Translations under genes and position numbers: made by a program
The notes under the pieces: generated by a model
Seen by the model: the letters and a program-made list of their open reading frames with translations, nothing else
Told to the model about the DNA's origin: nothing
Database searches by the model: none
Part shown: positions 9,761-21,709 of the stretch, piece by piece
Numbering within the stretch: the stretch's first letter is position 1
How the letters are laid out: each line of letters opens with the position of its first letter
NCBI GenBank assembly: GCA_009760885.1
Contig: CM019710.1
Location: forward strand, 331,179-395,178
Length of the DNA: 64,000 nucleotides
Direction of reading: 5' to 3'
From: Achatina immaculata
Taxonomy: Eukaryota > Mollusca > Gastropoda > Stylommatophora > Achatinidae

Positions 9761-11215
9761 TATTTCGAAAGGGTTAAGAATTGGGCACGCTGGCCGGTCT
9801 GACATTCTGCCCTTTATCATACATCTTTCACTCTATTCCAGACATTCTACAAATATGCTGTTCATGTAACAAACATAACTAACATTGAGGCTGAGAGACA
9901 TAAAATAAAATATAACATTTACGTTTCGCTCTTAAACATTCACTCAGTACAGAAGTAACTACATACATTATAAATGACTATCTTATCTTATATCTTATAT
10001 CCTTCCCGTGCCGTTAAACGTCACATAGGGCTCGCAAAGTAGTTCGCCAACTTTTCCTGTCTTCGGCGAGTCTTTCAACCTCATCAAAGGATTTTATGCC
10101 TGTTAACTTGGCCTCTCTTAATAATGTCCTCTTCAGAGTTTCACGCTGTCTGCCCCTTTTTCTTCGGCCTGTTGTGTTCCACTTGATAGCTTGTTTTGGG
10201 ATTCTCTGATCATTTCTTCTCATCAAGTGACCAACATATGTCCATCTCCTTTTCCTGATCACCCATGAGACTGGTTGTTGTTCAGTCATCTGTCTTATCT
10301 CTGCATTGTTCTTGAATTCATTCCACTTGATGCCGAGTATTTTCCTTATGCATTTGTTTTCAAAAGAGTCTAATTTCTTTTCTATTTCTTTAGTTGTTTT
10401 CCAGCTTTCGCATGCATAAATGAGGGTGGATATTACATTTGAATTGAATAGCCTTAACTTGGTTTTTGTGCTTATAACTTTTGAATTCCATATGTTCTCA
10501 AGGTTCTTGAAGATTGATGCTGCTTTTGCAATTCTGATCCTAACTTCTTTTCTAGTGTCACCATCCTGGTCTATGTAGCTGCCAAGGTATGCAAATTGAT
10601 TGACTTCTTCAATATCTGTCCCTTCTATGTGTATTTTTCCATTTTGATTGATGGGAATTTTCATTATTTTTGTTTTGTCCTTGTTAATTTCAAGTCCTAT
10701 TTTGCTAGCCAGTGAAGACAAGCTATCTGTTTTTTCTTGCATGGAATTCACATTATTACTGATAAGAGTTATGTCATCAGCAAAATCAAGATCTTCTAGT
10801 TGGGTCCCATGTACCCAGTCAATACCTGTGTTACCTGTGCAGCATTTTTTCATTATGAAGTCTATTGTAATCCCAAAAAGTAAAGGAGACAGTATACATC
10901 CTTGTTTCACGCCTGTTTCAATCTGGAACCATTCACTCATCCCTTCTTCTGTCTTGACTGCACAACCATATCCATTATATAAGTCCTTAATGATGTTGAC
11001 AATTTTAGATGGTATTCCATATAGACATAAAATTCTCCATAATGAATCTCTGTGTATATGACTATCTACTAAACAAAATTTTCGGGACTATTCAGAAAAC
11101 AATTAATTGTATTCGGTGTCTGTAAGAGCAGTTTAAGATAACTTTTAAGTTTTATAATTCATGGAGGCATGTAGTCGACATCAAATAGATACTGGGAAAG
11201 CTTGTAGTTGTAGAG
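9741..11215 (-). repeat. Repeat G copy split by a LINE insertion
   Basis: 9741-9983 matches the left half of repeat G (gggttaagaattgggcacgc ... ctgccctttatcata) and 11058-11215 matches its right half (gaggcatgtagtcgacatca). The gap holds a family I LINE. The undisturbed junction is visible in the copy near 33385-33405. Confidence 0.8.
9974..11067 (-). mobile_element. LINE family I, 5'-truncated copy with 10-bp target-site duplication
   Basis: The duplication atgactatct lies at 9974-9983 and 11058-11067. The insert (9984-11057) has a (TATCTTA)-type 3' tail on its left and a long open frame on the minus strand covering 10014-10940: EGMSEWFQIETGVKQGCILS, the reverse-transcriptase motif LDFADDITLISNN, then VIRKRRWTYVGHLMRRNDQR, GRRKRGRQRETLKRT and WRTTLRALCDV. 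Only the C-terminal half of RT and the tail are kept, so it is dead on arrival. The frame is unbroken, which suggests a fairly recent insertion. Confidence 0.92.
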
Positions 11216-11562
11216 AGAGGAAGAGAGATAAAGACAGAGAAATAAAGAGACAGAAAGAGAGATACGAAGACAGAAAGAGAAAGAGAGAGAGACGAAGAGA
11301 GAAAGAGAGAAAGAGAGAGAGAGAGAATAAGGAAGAGACGAAGACAGAAAGAGAGAGAGAGAAAGAGAGAGACGAAGAGAGAAAGAGATAAAGAGAGAGA
11401 CAGACAGACAGAGATACAGAATGAGAGAAACAGAGAGAGTAGTAGTAACAGTAGTATTTGTCGTAGTAATAGTAGTAGTAGTAGTAGTAGTAGTTGCAGT
11501 ATTAGCAATCGCAGTATTAGTAGTAGTATTAGCAGTAGTATTAGTAGTAGCAGTAGTAGTAT

Positions 11563-11598
<36 letters not shown>

Positions 11599-11760
11599 AA
11601 GTAGTAGTAGAAGTAGTAGTAGTAGAAGTAGTAGTAGTAGTAGCAGCAGCAGCAATCGCAGTATTAGCAGCAGTAACAATAGTAGTAATAGTAGTATTAG
11701 AAGTAGTAGTAGTAGTAGTAGCAGCAGCAGCAATCACAGTATTAGCAGCAGTAATAATAA

Positions 11761-11802
<42 letters not shown>

Positions 11803-12175
11803 AAGTAGTAGTAGTAGTAGTAGCAGCAGCAATCGCAGTATTAGCAGCAGTAATAATAGTAGTAGTAGTATAAGTAGTAGTAGTAGTAGTAGCAGCAGCA
11901 GCAATCGCCGTATTAGCAGCAGTAATAATAATAGTAGTAGTAGTAGTAGTAGAAGTAGTAGTAGTAGCAGCAGCAATCGCAGTATTAGCAGCAGTAATAA
12001 TATTAGTAGTAGTAGTAGTAGAAGTAGTAGTAGTAGCAGCAGCAATCGCAGTATTAGCAGCAGTAATAACAGTAGTAGTAGTAGTAGAAGTAGTAGTAGT
12101 AACAGCAGCAATCGCAGTATTAGCAGCAGTAATAATAGTAGTAGTAGTAGTAGTAGAAGTAGTAGTAGGAAATGA
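11216..12175. repeat. GA-rich tract followed by ~730-bp (TAG)n array
   Basis: 11216-11430 is GA-rich with gaca/gata variants. 11437-12172 is a trinucleotide array (tag/agt/gta). Within it recurs a longer pattern: agcagcagcaatcgcagta, ttagcagcagtaataata and then a variable agt run, at least seven times. The long hydrophobic or polythreonine ORFs over it are artefacts of the trinucleotide. Confidence 0.95.
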
Positions 12176-12224
12176 AAGAGGGCATAAAATAAATTTTAAA
12201 AAGCCGAAGGAAAGCATGAACACA

Positions 12225-12265
12225 AAGAAGAAGAAGAAGAAGAAGATGATGATGATGATGATGAA
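12225..12265. repeat. (AAG)n/(ATG)n microsatellite
   Basis: agaagaagaag runs into gatgatgatgatg. Confidence 0.9.
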
Positions 12266-13345
12266 CCATATTACACGATTTAAAAGGAAAGGAAACTAAC
12301 TGTCACTAAGCTAACAGGCAGCTGTCTTACTTTGTAAACAAAAACTCACATAAAACGAATAGTGCAAATGAATAACTTTATCACAAGTTCAAAGTTCCGT
12401 TCGTAAGGCTCATGACAACTGTTCTATTACTGGTACTATTAAATAACGGTATGTGAAGATATATTGCAGAATTAAAATACGTATCTTGTCTACTGTATCA
12501 TTTATCTGTTTTTTTCCCTACAAGCGCAACACATCATCATCTGTTGTTATCATATCTTGACACTATCATTATCTCGGTCATATATGTTACTTTATAACAT
12601 GTGTTGTAACTGGTTTTTCTATACATTTCTCACCATTTTCATCCAGGACTGATACGGAAGTGGAGACGTCTACAAAGGACACGACGATGTGGATGAGCAT
12701 TATAAAAGAAAAATAACTCCTTCGTAACATGTAGAATCGTTGTAAAGCTATTCAGACTCCTAGAATTCAGCTGACAAGTATGGCTACTAGAGCAAATGCT
12801 GAACTTTCGTTTTGTCCGAAGACGTCTGTATTCAGTATGTGATGATACAAGAACTTGGTTCTGTTTTATGAAGTTCTGATGTATGTAAATTATGATATCC
12901 CGATTTTCAGCTATTCAAGAATTGTGGTTACATACAATTTGTTTTTCAAAATTTGGTTTGTATGGCTACCGCCTGTTAGAAGCAATAACCGTTTTATATA
13001 TCTCTCAAATGCTTATCATGACATCATGTGCATGCGCATGGAAGATCCTGCTTGTGTGATGATGACCAGTACGTCTGCAGTGTGCCACTCCGTAGTACTG
13101 AGCTCAAGCCACGAGTGTTTCTCTGAAGGGACATCCCGGATCTGCTCTGGTCTGAGTGAGCATGTGAGCGAGTGAGGAATGGGAGATAAGCATGTGTGTC
13201 ACAAAGTAAGTAGTCGCTGTGACAGCGGGACATGTTAAGTGATATCTTCAACAGAAATAACATCCGCTGTCAGAAACGTTTGAGATATCACAGACAGACT
13301 GCAGCAGTGATTATTGTTGCTGTTGTTGCTCTGTACTTTTAATGT
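12266..13345. other. Spacer, no gene or repeat recognised
   Basis: Only short ORFs without splice context or family motifs are present. The 13024-13263 minus-strand ORF starts with a hydrophobic stretch (MLFLLKISLN) but does not resemble the MP first exons. Confidence 0.4.
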
Positions 13346-13348
13346 ATG

Positions 13349-13612
13349 GTAAAATTTCCGTTTCCGCCCCATTAAGGCATATTGGGGAATACAATGTTAG
13401 GTCCGTATTTTCCATGACATACGACACATGAAAGTGTGATGTGGTCAGTATCACGCCTGGCCGCTTTACCTTTCCAAATTTCTCTGGTACCCATTTTCTG
13501 AGGCTGAGTGAACCCCCCGGGGGCCATATTAGTCAGTAAAAAATCCCCTTCAACTGGGGATTCGAATCCTCAATCATTCGTTGCTAGATGAGTGCTCTAA
13601 CACTAGCCGGTC
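13349..13612 (-). mobile_element. tRNA-derived SINE (family S1), copy with the best tRNA-like head
   Basis: On the minus strand it begins with a tRNA-like head: an A-box-like 'gctagtgttagagcactc' (complement of 13590-13607) and a B-box 'gaggattcgaatcccc' (complement of 13557-13571). The conserved S1 body follows: 'gggtaccagagaaat', 'gcggccaggcgtgatact', 'tcccc aatatgcctta' and a T/A-rich end. Other S1 copies lie at 13650, 39893 and 57105. Confidence 0.85.
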
Positions 13613-13649
13613 CCCCTACTTTTAAATGTACTTTTAATTATTTAATATC

Positions 13650-13885
13650 TATGGTACCGGGCTCAAGTTCCAACAGTAGGATTTCTTTTTTGTTTAACAC
13701 TAAAAAGACACCCAGGGTCCACCCAGCCCCTAAAAATGGGTACCAGAGAAATCCTGAAAGGTAAATGCGGCCAGGTGTGATACTGCCATATCAGACTTTC
13801 ATGTACCGTGAAAGTCTTGGAAATAAGGGCCCAACACCGTATCCCCAGATTGTCTTCATGGTGTGGAAGCGGATACTTTACCTTT
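13650..13885 (+). mobile_element. SINE S1, inverted relative to its neighbour
   Basis: It starts at the degraded B box (ggtaccgggctcaagttcc) and runs through 'atgggtaccagagaaatcct' and 'gcggccaggtgtgatactgc' to 'gaagcggatactttaccttt'. It faces away from the copy at 13349-13612, only ~40 bp apart. Confidence 0.85.
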
Positions 13886-14461
13886 AGATTAAATCTCTAA
13901 TGCAATAAAAAATAAAAATTATAGACTATGACGACAGCCAAAGAAATTCTATTAGCGAGAAGTAAAAAATGGTGGTAAAAGAAAAGAAAGTGTGACCTAT
14001 AACTTATCTCCACCACGTTTTAAGTGATATCAAAATGTTTCTTTATTTCAGACACATCTCCAAAAATGTGCTCCGCCCGGGACAACATTATTTGTCTGAG
14101 AATAATTTGCAAAATGGTTACTTTTGCAAACAAAAATGTAGGATATTATTTATTATTTCCTTCAGAAAATGATTTTTTTCAGGGACTACTAACATCTGTA
14201 AAAAGGCTACAATAGGGCGTAACAAAATGTGTGAAGTCACGAGAGATCGCAGTTTGGCATCCTCCATGTTGGCTAGAACTCTGAACAGAAAACGTAGTTC
14301 ATCATCACCAAGTCACGTTCTTGCTGTTAGGAGATGAGAGCATGTTCTTTGCTTCGTTCTACCTAACAGCCGTAACAGTACTTTCTTACACTCTAGCCAT
14401 TGGTGCCAAATACGATTATATGTAGGCTTGACGTAGAAGGAAAGTGACAGGTTTAAGAAAC

Positions 14462-14586
14462 AATATGATCCTTGATTATGTTAACTGTTATAAAATGATC
14501 CTTGATTATGTTAATTGCTATAATATGATCTTTGATTATGTTAAATGCTATAATATGATCCTTGATTATGTTAACTGCTAAAACTA
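14462..14586. repeat. Four-copy ~31-bp tandem repeat
   Basis: The unit contains 'atgatccttgattatgttaa' followed by 'ctgctata', repeated four times with few changes. Confidence 0.85.
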
Positions 14587-15074
14587 CGACAGTTAATCGC
14601 TGCTGTCAAGTGTGCAACTAATCCAGGCGGACCCCACAACAAGGCTGAGAGCGGAAATGTTAATGATGTGACGAGTGGAGGAAATGCGTGTGCTCAGTTA
14701 AAAATCTTTAAATCAGTGTTTCCCAGTCTGGGGCGTACGCTATATTTTTGTGAGAGAATTTTATAAGCATGGATATGTAAATAAATACTAAGGGCAGCGA
14801 CAATATCGAATTTGGAAGTTCTGAATGAGGCACAAGAAACAAGGACAATTATAATGAGTATCAGAAAACGATTAGTATTAGGAAAACAGAAACATGCAAA
14901 TATCTAAAGCAATATAGTAAGAGAGGAAATTAAAAGCAGAGTACAGTTAGGGAATATAATATACTTTGGCTTGGAACACCTGATAAAATCCTAAATTTTG
15001 TTTCAAAACACCAAAATAATAGTCTACACAAAACTATAATCAGCCATCATGTATGAATCATAAAAGTGGAGTAC

Positions 15075-15465
15075 AACAAAGAAAGAAGAACACCGATTCC
15101 AGATCTTTGAGAACCGGATCCTAAGAAGAGTCTTTGGGCTCATTAAAAGATACCAACAGTGGAGAATGGAGAGGCAGAAAGAACACTGAACGAATTATAA
15201 ATGTCTTGAAAATGAACAGACTACGCTGGCTGGGCTATGTAGAAAAAATGGAAGAGAACATACAAACGAAAATCTGTTTATGCACAAGAAGTAAGGGAAA
15301 TAAGGCCATGGGGTAGATCAAGACAAAGATGGAAAGACAACATAGAAGAGGACATAATGAAATTGGTGTCACCAGCTGGAAGAGAAGATTAGGAATAGAA
15401 AGGAAAAGAGGGGAACTTTATTTGCTGCAATGACCCTTAATGGGTAAGAAAGCTGAAGAAGAATA
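15075..15465 (+). mobile_element. LINE family V, 3'-terminal fragment
   Basis: Degenerate translation gives 'FENRILRRVFGLI', 'RLRWLGYVEKMEEN' and an RW-rich tail, ending in gaagaataagaagaag. This matches the C-terminal end of RTE/CR1-like endonuclease-reverse transcriptases but not families I-IV. Confidence 0.7.
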
Positions 15466-15469
15466 AGAA

Positions 15470-15695
15470 GAAGATCAGAAAACAACAATCTAAATTTGTG
15501 GAACATAACTGGAGGAGAGGCGGGCTAGAGCACCCAATGGCAACATAGAAGATCGAAGGCAGAAAAGACAGAGGTAGACAAAGAAAAAAAGATGTTTGAT
15601 GGTTTGGCTTCCTGAAATGGAAAATTCTCAGAGACAAGCCTGTTGAGAGATCGAGAGTTGTGGAAGGACATGATATCCTTCAACTGTCGGCAGGC
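15470..15695 (+). mobile_element. LINE family IV, 3'-terminal fragment
   Basis: It gives 'GGLEHPMAT', 'KIEGRKDRGRQRKK', 'MFDGLAS' and 'RELWKDMI' across frame breaks. Compare 56165-56600. Confidence 0.75.
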
Positions 15696-16485
15696 ACCCT
15701 GAGAGAGGGGGAGACAGTTAGAATATATTTATATTATTCTTTTTCAGAGGGTGGTTGATTGTTATGCTGCGGAGATTGAGGGAGGGGGGGGGGACGAGAA
15801 AGATATCAATATCTGTGAGACGTTGAGGTGGGGCATGATCTAAAAGAAAGTTGGGAAACACTGTAGAGAAAGAATAATAACGTGTTTTTGTCAGTTATAT
15901 GTCAGTTGTCTGACGTAAGTATCTCGTTCTAAAACACTTTTGTAAAGAAAGGGGGTGGGAAATACATAAGATCTTTTGCTTTATAGTCCTGCTTCTAAAA
16001 TTATTCACCTCCCCACTCAAAACTCCACGTCATTTGTTTCGATTTATTCATTATGTTCCGCGCTATTTAGAAAATGAACGCGGGATAGCCACAGGGATTT
16101 TATTGACGTGTTCTCTTGGTAGTGAACATCCTTCTTGTAAATAAAAGACGGGCTACGCCCCTTTCCCTGCCCATGAAAAGAAGCATGTCTAGACTGTGAT
16201 AATTAACAAGAAGAAAGAGGCATACTTTTGTTTTCCCTTATTTTTCCAATGAATGTCAAGTCTTACAATATAGACAAGGCTTTGTCATGTTAGTCTCATA
16301 TCTATTAAGTATGACGGTCTGTAACTTCAGTCTCACCTTTTATTATTATCATCGTATTTCATTCTTTACGTTTAATGTTTTTAAAATAAACCTTGGCCAC
16401 CTAAATATTTAAAATCTCTTTGAAATCCTGTAAGTTACGATATTTAAAAGTGTTTCTAACGAGATTTAAAGTCACTTTGGCTATA
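15696..16485. other. Spacer, nothing recognised
   Basis: AT-rich with a G-run at about 15785. No supported exon or transposon. Confidence 0.4.
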
Positions 16486-16489
16486 TCAG

Positions 16490-16790
16490 TCAGTCATTGC
16501 TTGTATCTTGTGGAACTTTGCCTCCCTAACAGCTCTTCTGTAGGCCTTTGGGTTGTAGGCAAGATGCCCTGCTGCTGATGCATCCATTTGCAGATTATCA
16601 ACGAAGTCTTGCAGCCATCTTCGCTTTGGTCTTCCTCTCTTTCTTTTTCCCATTATGTACCATTCAAAGGCTGTGTTCTCTAAATTCTCATGACGTTTAA
16701 TGTGTCCAAAATATTTAGGTTTTTTTTGTTTAATCCTCTTTACTAGCCAACCTTCTTTAATATCAAGTTCTTGTAGTATGGATATAGTAT
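16490..16790 (-). mobile_element. LINE family II, 3'-terminal fragment
   Basis: The minus strand has the tail '[19 protein letters not shown]' and '[17 protein letters not shown]' in broken frames, with a GACT-type end. 5'-truncated. Confidence 0.8.
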
Positions 16791-16891
16791 GGATATTTTG
16801 GCTATGTAGTAAATATAAACAGGATTAAGATTAAGTTTTACAAACAAAAAAAAGATAATCTATATTTCGCGTTTTTATCTGTTGTGTTTTT

Positions 16892-18040
16892 TTGTGTGTG
16901 TGTTATATTCTTGTAGAATATATTCTACGACACGGAAGAATGACAATAGTACAGTGTTATGCACCCACGAATGATGCAGATGATGATGTGAAAGACGACT
17001 TCTATCACCAACTACAACAAATCATCAACAAAGTCCCTAAACACGACATCCTAATTGCTATGGGGGACTTCAATGCTAAGGTAGGGAAGGATAATACCGA
17101 CGTTGAAAAAGTGATGGGGAAAGAAGGAACTGACATGGTTAATCAGAATGGAGAAAGATTAATTGAAATATGTCTAACAGAGGGCATGGTCATTGGAGGC
17201 ACAATATTCCCACACAAAGAGATACATAAAACAACATGGATATCTCCAGATGATAGAACTAGAAACCAGATAGACCATTTGTGTATTAGAAAGCAATACA
17301 GAACATCTCTCATGGATGTAAAGGCTTATAGGGGTGCAGATGTCAACAGTGATCACAACCTGTGCATAGGGAAAATAAAACTAAAATTGAAAAGTCAACA
17401 CAAGAAATCAGTACACAGAAAGATAAACATCCACAGCCTACAAGAAGAAAATACTAACATTAATTTCAATCAGGAACTTGCCAATCATTCCAAAACACCC
17501 AGTGAAGTTGAGGAGATAGGTATAGATGAGTTATGGAATTCTTACAGCACAGCCATAATCACAGCAGCAAAAGTAAGCGCTGGATTGGAAAAACCAAATA
17601 GAAAAGCATGGATATCAGATAAAACATGGAAGTATATACATGAAAGACGAGCAGTCAAATTAAACATGTTGAATGCAAAAGCAGATCATGAAAGAGATTC
17701 GGCAAAAGCAAAATACAAAGACATAGACAAGAAAGTAAAAAGTTCAGCTAGAAGGGATAAAAGAGAATACATAGACAATATGGCGAAAGAGGCAGAAAAA
17801 GCAGCAAAAACAGGAGACAGCAAAACTTTATATAACATACAAAAGAGGCTAACAGGTACTATTACATCTAAAGAAAGACCAATCCTTAGCAAAACTGGAA
17901 CACTATTAACATCAAATAAAGACCAAAAGCAAAGATGGGCTGAACACTTCCAAGAAATATTCAATCGACCACACCCAAAAGAATTGTTAAACCTTGAAAC
18001 TGACTTACCAGCCCCACAACTAAATGTCAATCTAGATTAA
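16892..18040 (+). pseudogene. Family I LINE ORF, first part: AP-endonuclease C-terminal part and linker
   Basis: In an intact element this domain nicks the target DNA. Visible parts are RMTIVQCYAPTNDADDD (start of the kept region, N-terminal third missing), the GDFNAKVG motif and the terminal SDHNL motif of the exonuclease-endonuclease-phosphatase fold. A Lys-rich linker and LETDLPAPQLNVNLD follow, where an in-frame TAA ends the frame. Two related copies read NVNL+E there, so the stop is probably a single-base mutation. The first ~20 codons precede the element boundary and are probably not native. Confidence 0.88.
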
Positions 18041-19569
18041 ATTAAATTGCATGAAATTGAAACAGCAGTGAATTTAATGGCTAACAATAAAGCTGCAGGT
18101 GAAGATGAAATAACAGCCGAGATGCTAAAAGCTATCAATAGTGACAACATGAGACAACTACAGAGAATGTTTAACAAGATTTGGAAAGAAGAAAAGGTCC
18201 CTTCTAATTGGAAGAAGGGAATCATTGTTAAAATATCAAAAAAGGGCAACCTTAGTGACTGTAACAACTGGAGAGGAGTAACCTTAATATCAGTTGTGTC
18301 AAAAGTATTTTGCAAGGTCATTTTGAATAGACTCAAAGATATAGTGGATACTGCAATGAGAGAAGAACAAGCAGGATTTCGAAAAGGGAGAAGCTGTCTC
18401 GACCAGATCTTTACTCTCAGAATAATACTTGAAGAACATATTGAAAAGCAGAAACCATTAATACTGAATTTCATAGATTTTAAGAAGGCATTTGATAGCA
18501 TACACAGAGATTCATTATGGAGAATTTTATGTCTATATGGAATACCATCTAAAATTGTCAACATCATTAAGGACTTATACAATGGATATGGTTGTGCAGT
18601 CAAGACAGAAGAAGGGATGAGTGAATGGTTCCAGATTGAAACAGGCGTGAAACAAGGATGTATACTGTCTCCTTTACTTTTTGGGATTACAATAGACTTC
18701 ATAATGACAAAATGTTGCACAGGTAACACAGGTATTGACTGGGTACATGGGACCCAACTAGAAGATCTTGATTTTGCTGATGACATAACTCTTATCAGTA
18801 ATAATGTGAATTCCATGCAAGAAAAAACAGATAGTCTATCTTCGCTGGCTAGCAAAATAGGACTTGAAATTAACGAGGACAAAACAAAAATAATGAAAAT
18901 TCCCATCAATCAAAATGGAAAAATACACATAGAAGGGACAGATATTGAAGAAGTCAATCAATTTGCATACCTTGGCAGCTACATAGACCAGGATGGTGAC
19001 ACTAGAAAGGAAGTTAGGATCAGAATTGCAAAAGCAGCATCAATCTTCAAGAATCTTGAGAACATATGGAATTCAAAAGTTATAAGCACAAAAACCAAGT
19101 TAAGACTATTCAATTCAAATGTAATATCCACCCTCATTTATGCATGCGAAAGCTGGAAAACAACTAAAGAAATAGAAAAGAAGTTAGACTCTTTTGAAAA
19201 CAAATGCCTAAGGAAAATACTCGGCATCAAGTGGAATGAATTCAAGAACAATGCAGAGATAAGACAACCAGTCTCACGGGTGATCAGGAAAAGGAGATGG
19301 ACATATGTTGGTCACTTGATGAGAAGAAATGATCAGAGAATCCCAAAACAAGCTATCAAGTGGAACACAACAGGCCGAAGAAAAAGGGGCAGACCGCGTG
19401 AAACTCTGAAGAGGACATTATTAAGAGAGGCCAAGTTAACAGGTATAAAATCCTTTGTTGAGGTTGAAAGACTCGCCGAAGACAGGAAAAATTGGCGAAC
19501 TACTTTGCGAGCCCTATGTGACGTCTAACGGCACAGGAAGGATATAAGATATAAGATAAGATATTCTTG
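16905..19569 (+). mobile_element. LINE family I, best-preserved copy (endonuclease + reverse transcriptase)
   Basis: This is an RTE-like non-LTR retrotransposon of ~2.65 kb, probably bounded by the 9-bp repeat atattcttg (16905-16913 and 19561-19569). It is 5'-truncated inside the endonuclease domain. Its 3' end is (GATATAA)-like. One stop codon (TAA at about 18038) splits an otherwise open frame. All other family I pieces in the window are shorter relatives of it. Confidence 0.92.
18041..19528 (+). pseudogene. Family I LINE ORF, second part: reverse transcriptase and C-terminal tail
   Basis: The open frame (493 codons from the first ATG) continues directly after the stop. It carries the fingers/palm motifs NNKAAGEDEITAEMLKA, NWRGVTLISVVSKVFCK, EEQAGFRKGRSCLDQIFTLR and FIDFKKAFDSI, then GVKQGCILSPLLFGI and the catalytic LDFADDITLISNN. 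The tail reads [31 protein letters not shown] and ends LRALCDV. All core RT residues look intact. No RNase H domain is present, consistent with the RTE side of the LINE tree. Confidence 0.9.
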
Positions 19570-21705
19570 GCTTTTTGAGGAAATATTGGATTGTTTAATG
19601 TCGGTCATTTCTACGTACTCAATCGTTTTGGTTCTTGTCCACATTTCGCACTTTTTTATCTATCTTTCTGTAGCACTGAAGCATATACCTCTGTCAACCT
19701 TTGCTGCTACAACCAATTTTACCGTAGTCGTCATTTTATCTTTGGTTATATATAATAGAGAAGCAACAGTTTTTGCTGCCATCAGTCTTTCATAAAAGAA
19801 CAAGCTGAAGACAAGATGAGAATGGATGAAACGTGATAAATGAATGAAAACTTCAATAATCATGATGGCAAATTTCTTCGCTTTTTGAAACAGGAAAGTT
19901 TTTAGCCTACCAACCAGGGCCGTGCTTGTTAATGTCAGTGTTGGATTTGCGTATTAAGTTTACAGTGTCAGTAAGACCTTGTGTTAGCATCCCGCTACAT
20001 CTGGACAGTTAGTATGAAAAAATATGTCTTGCCTACGTTGGACTTTCACTCTTCTCTAGTCAACCCCAGAGCAAACACAAGAGCCAAAAGTCTGACCTTC
20101 TGGCAAAGCTGTTGGGAGATCTAGCTGAGACAACTAAACAAACACCCTATCAGCATCTTCAAACGTCTCTGCATTATGACTTCTTTTATGCTTTACTTTC
20201 GTAGCTTTTCAATTTCACAAACCGCCTACAACTTTCTGGGGGCATTTAAGAACGTGCTGACATATAGGCATCAGTTGTCAGAGATATAAAAATGAGACAA
20301 GACACAAGCTACACACAGGAAAAACATAACAGTTGGTGAATTAAGTCATCATATGATGTTTCAGTTTAATCTTAGATCTGTAACAAAAAGCCACATTGTT
20401 AAATTATATACTTACACCAGGTGTCACAGAAAAGAAGAAAGCATATGAACTGCTGGGAACCACCAAGGATAGTACAAGATGGAGAAACATGAGCCTAAAC
20501 ACTATGTATTCTAAAACAAAAAAAATATAAAAAAAATTCGCATTATATCACTGTCTTTGAGAAAACTACACAAAAATATTGTCCAATAGTAGGATTATGT
20601 CACATATTATATAACATATGTCACATGTTATACCAGGTATGTCACATATTATATCACATATTAGGATTAACACAAACTTTATCAGCTAGAGAAAAAAAAA
20701 CATTCTGGAAGTTAGGTCTACTGCATTTGGTACAGATAAAGAGGTTTTCACAATGGTCACTCTGTTTCGTTTTGACTGTTGTACTTTTTTCTGTGGATGA
20801 TAGGAAAGACCAACATCAAACATTGGAATGTCTTCGGTGCATTCAGTCATATGCAAACAAACCACATCCAGCGTTGTCTGGGACTCACTAGCCTTGCTTC
20901 AAACATGAGCATTTATGTAGATCATTGAATGCCTGCATAGAAATCACATGTTAGAACCCCTGCATAGACATATCAGTTTTTAAAATGCCTTTAGAACAGA
21001 TATATTAAACATTAGAATGCCTGCATAGACGGGAAGGTAAAGGTCTAAGGTTCAGAATTCAGAAACCGGCTTCACTGCACTCAGGACAGCCTTATATATG
21101 CTCCGGCGCATGCAGCAGCATCCATCCAAGAGTATGTTTGCTAATAGTTTCCGTCAAGGTTCAAGGGTAATGTCCAAGGTCCAAGGTCCAGTGGTTGTTT
21201 ACGATTTGTTTTCTGCCCACATAGTTCGGGTTTCCTGAGAGCACCTTTAATTTGTCCTAGCACCAGCAAAATCTGCACATCTGCACCGTTCTCCCATTCC
21301 GACTTGTCTTTTTCTCCTCAGTCTTTCCAACACGACTTCAGCAATGCCACCCTTGATGAAGAGGGTTAAACACATTCATACTGCACGTCACTTAGTAAGA
21401 ATAATGTTTTAAGGGACAGCATTGAAAAAAGTTGAAAAGTTGTATATCAGAGAAATTCACGAACTGATAAAAGTATTATGAGTGACACATGTGAATAAAA
21501 GTAAACGTCAGCATTTATGTATACCATAACAAAATGTCGCGTTGTACATACCCAACAGAAGCCCAAATAACATGCTCTAGTTACACATTGCATTTGTAAA
21601 ACTGAGTCATATTGTCTCGAAAGAGAAAGGTAGAGCAGTCAATGGGACTGGAAGTTATGGGTATGTGTGTGGAAGGTATGCTATCATTCGTGGACCTGCC
21701 TGTTT
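19570..21705. other. Spacer between MP-C 3' end and the family I LINE
   Basis: No exon could be supported. 20415-20505 reads weakly like another LINE tail ('KESI.TAGNHQG'). 20590-20660 has a short 'catattatatcacat' tandem. The first exon of MP-L might be expected between 9.2 and 21.7 kb but was not found. Confidence 0.45.
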
Positions 21706-21709
21706 TGGA

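Larger units (their letters stand above)
14714..15863. mobile_element. Possible hAT-like composite with CAGTGTTTCCCA termini
   Basis: cagtgtttccca at 14714 and its complement tgggaaacactg ending at 15863 look like hAT terminal inverted repeats. The interior holds LINE families V and IV fragments and no transposase. I see no matching 8-bp target duplication, so the two ends may belong to different elements. Confidence 0.35.

Noticed and set aside
11159..12223. Very long hydrophobic, polyvaline and polythreonine ORFs
   Set aside because: They are translations of a trinucleotide array read in several frames on both strands; no start context, splice sites or family motifs.
13024..13263. Minus-strand ORF MLFLLKISLN... 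as the missing MP-L exon 1
   Set aside because: The hydrophobic part is too short, and it lacks the AE.M..PV.D end and a phase-1 donor seen in the other first exons.
14236..14340. Plus-strand 'gaagtcac...cctccATGTTGGC' resembling the MP first-exon start
   Set aside because: It is on the wrong strand for MP-L, has no hydrophobic leader (MLARTLNRKR...) and no phase-1 donor in place.
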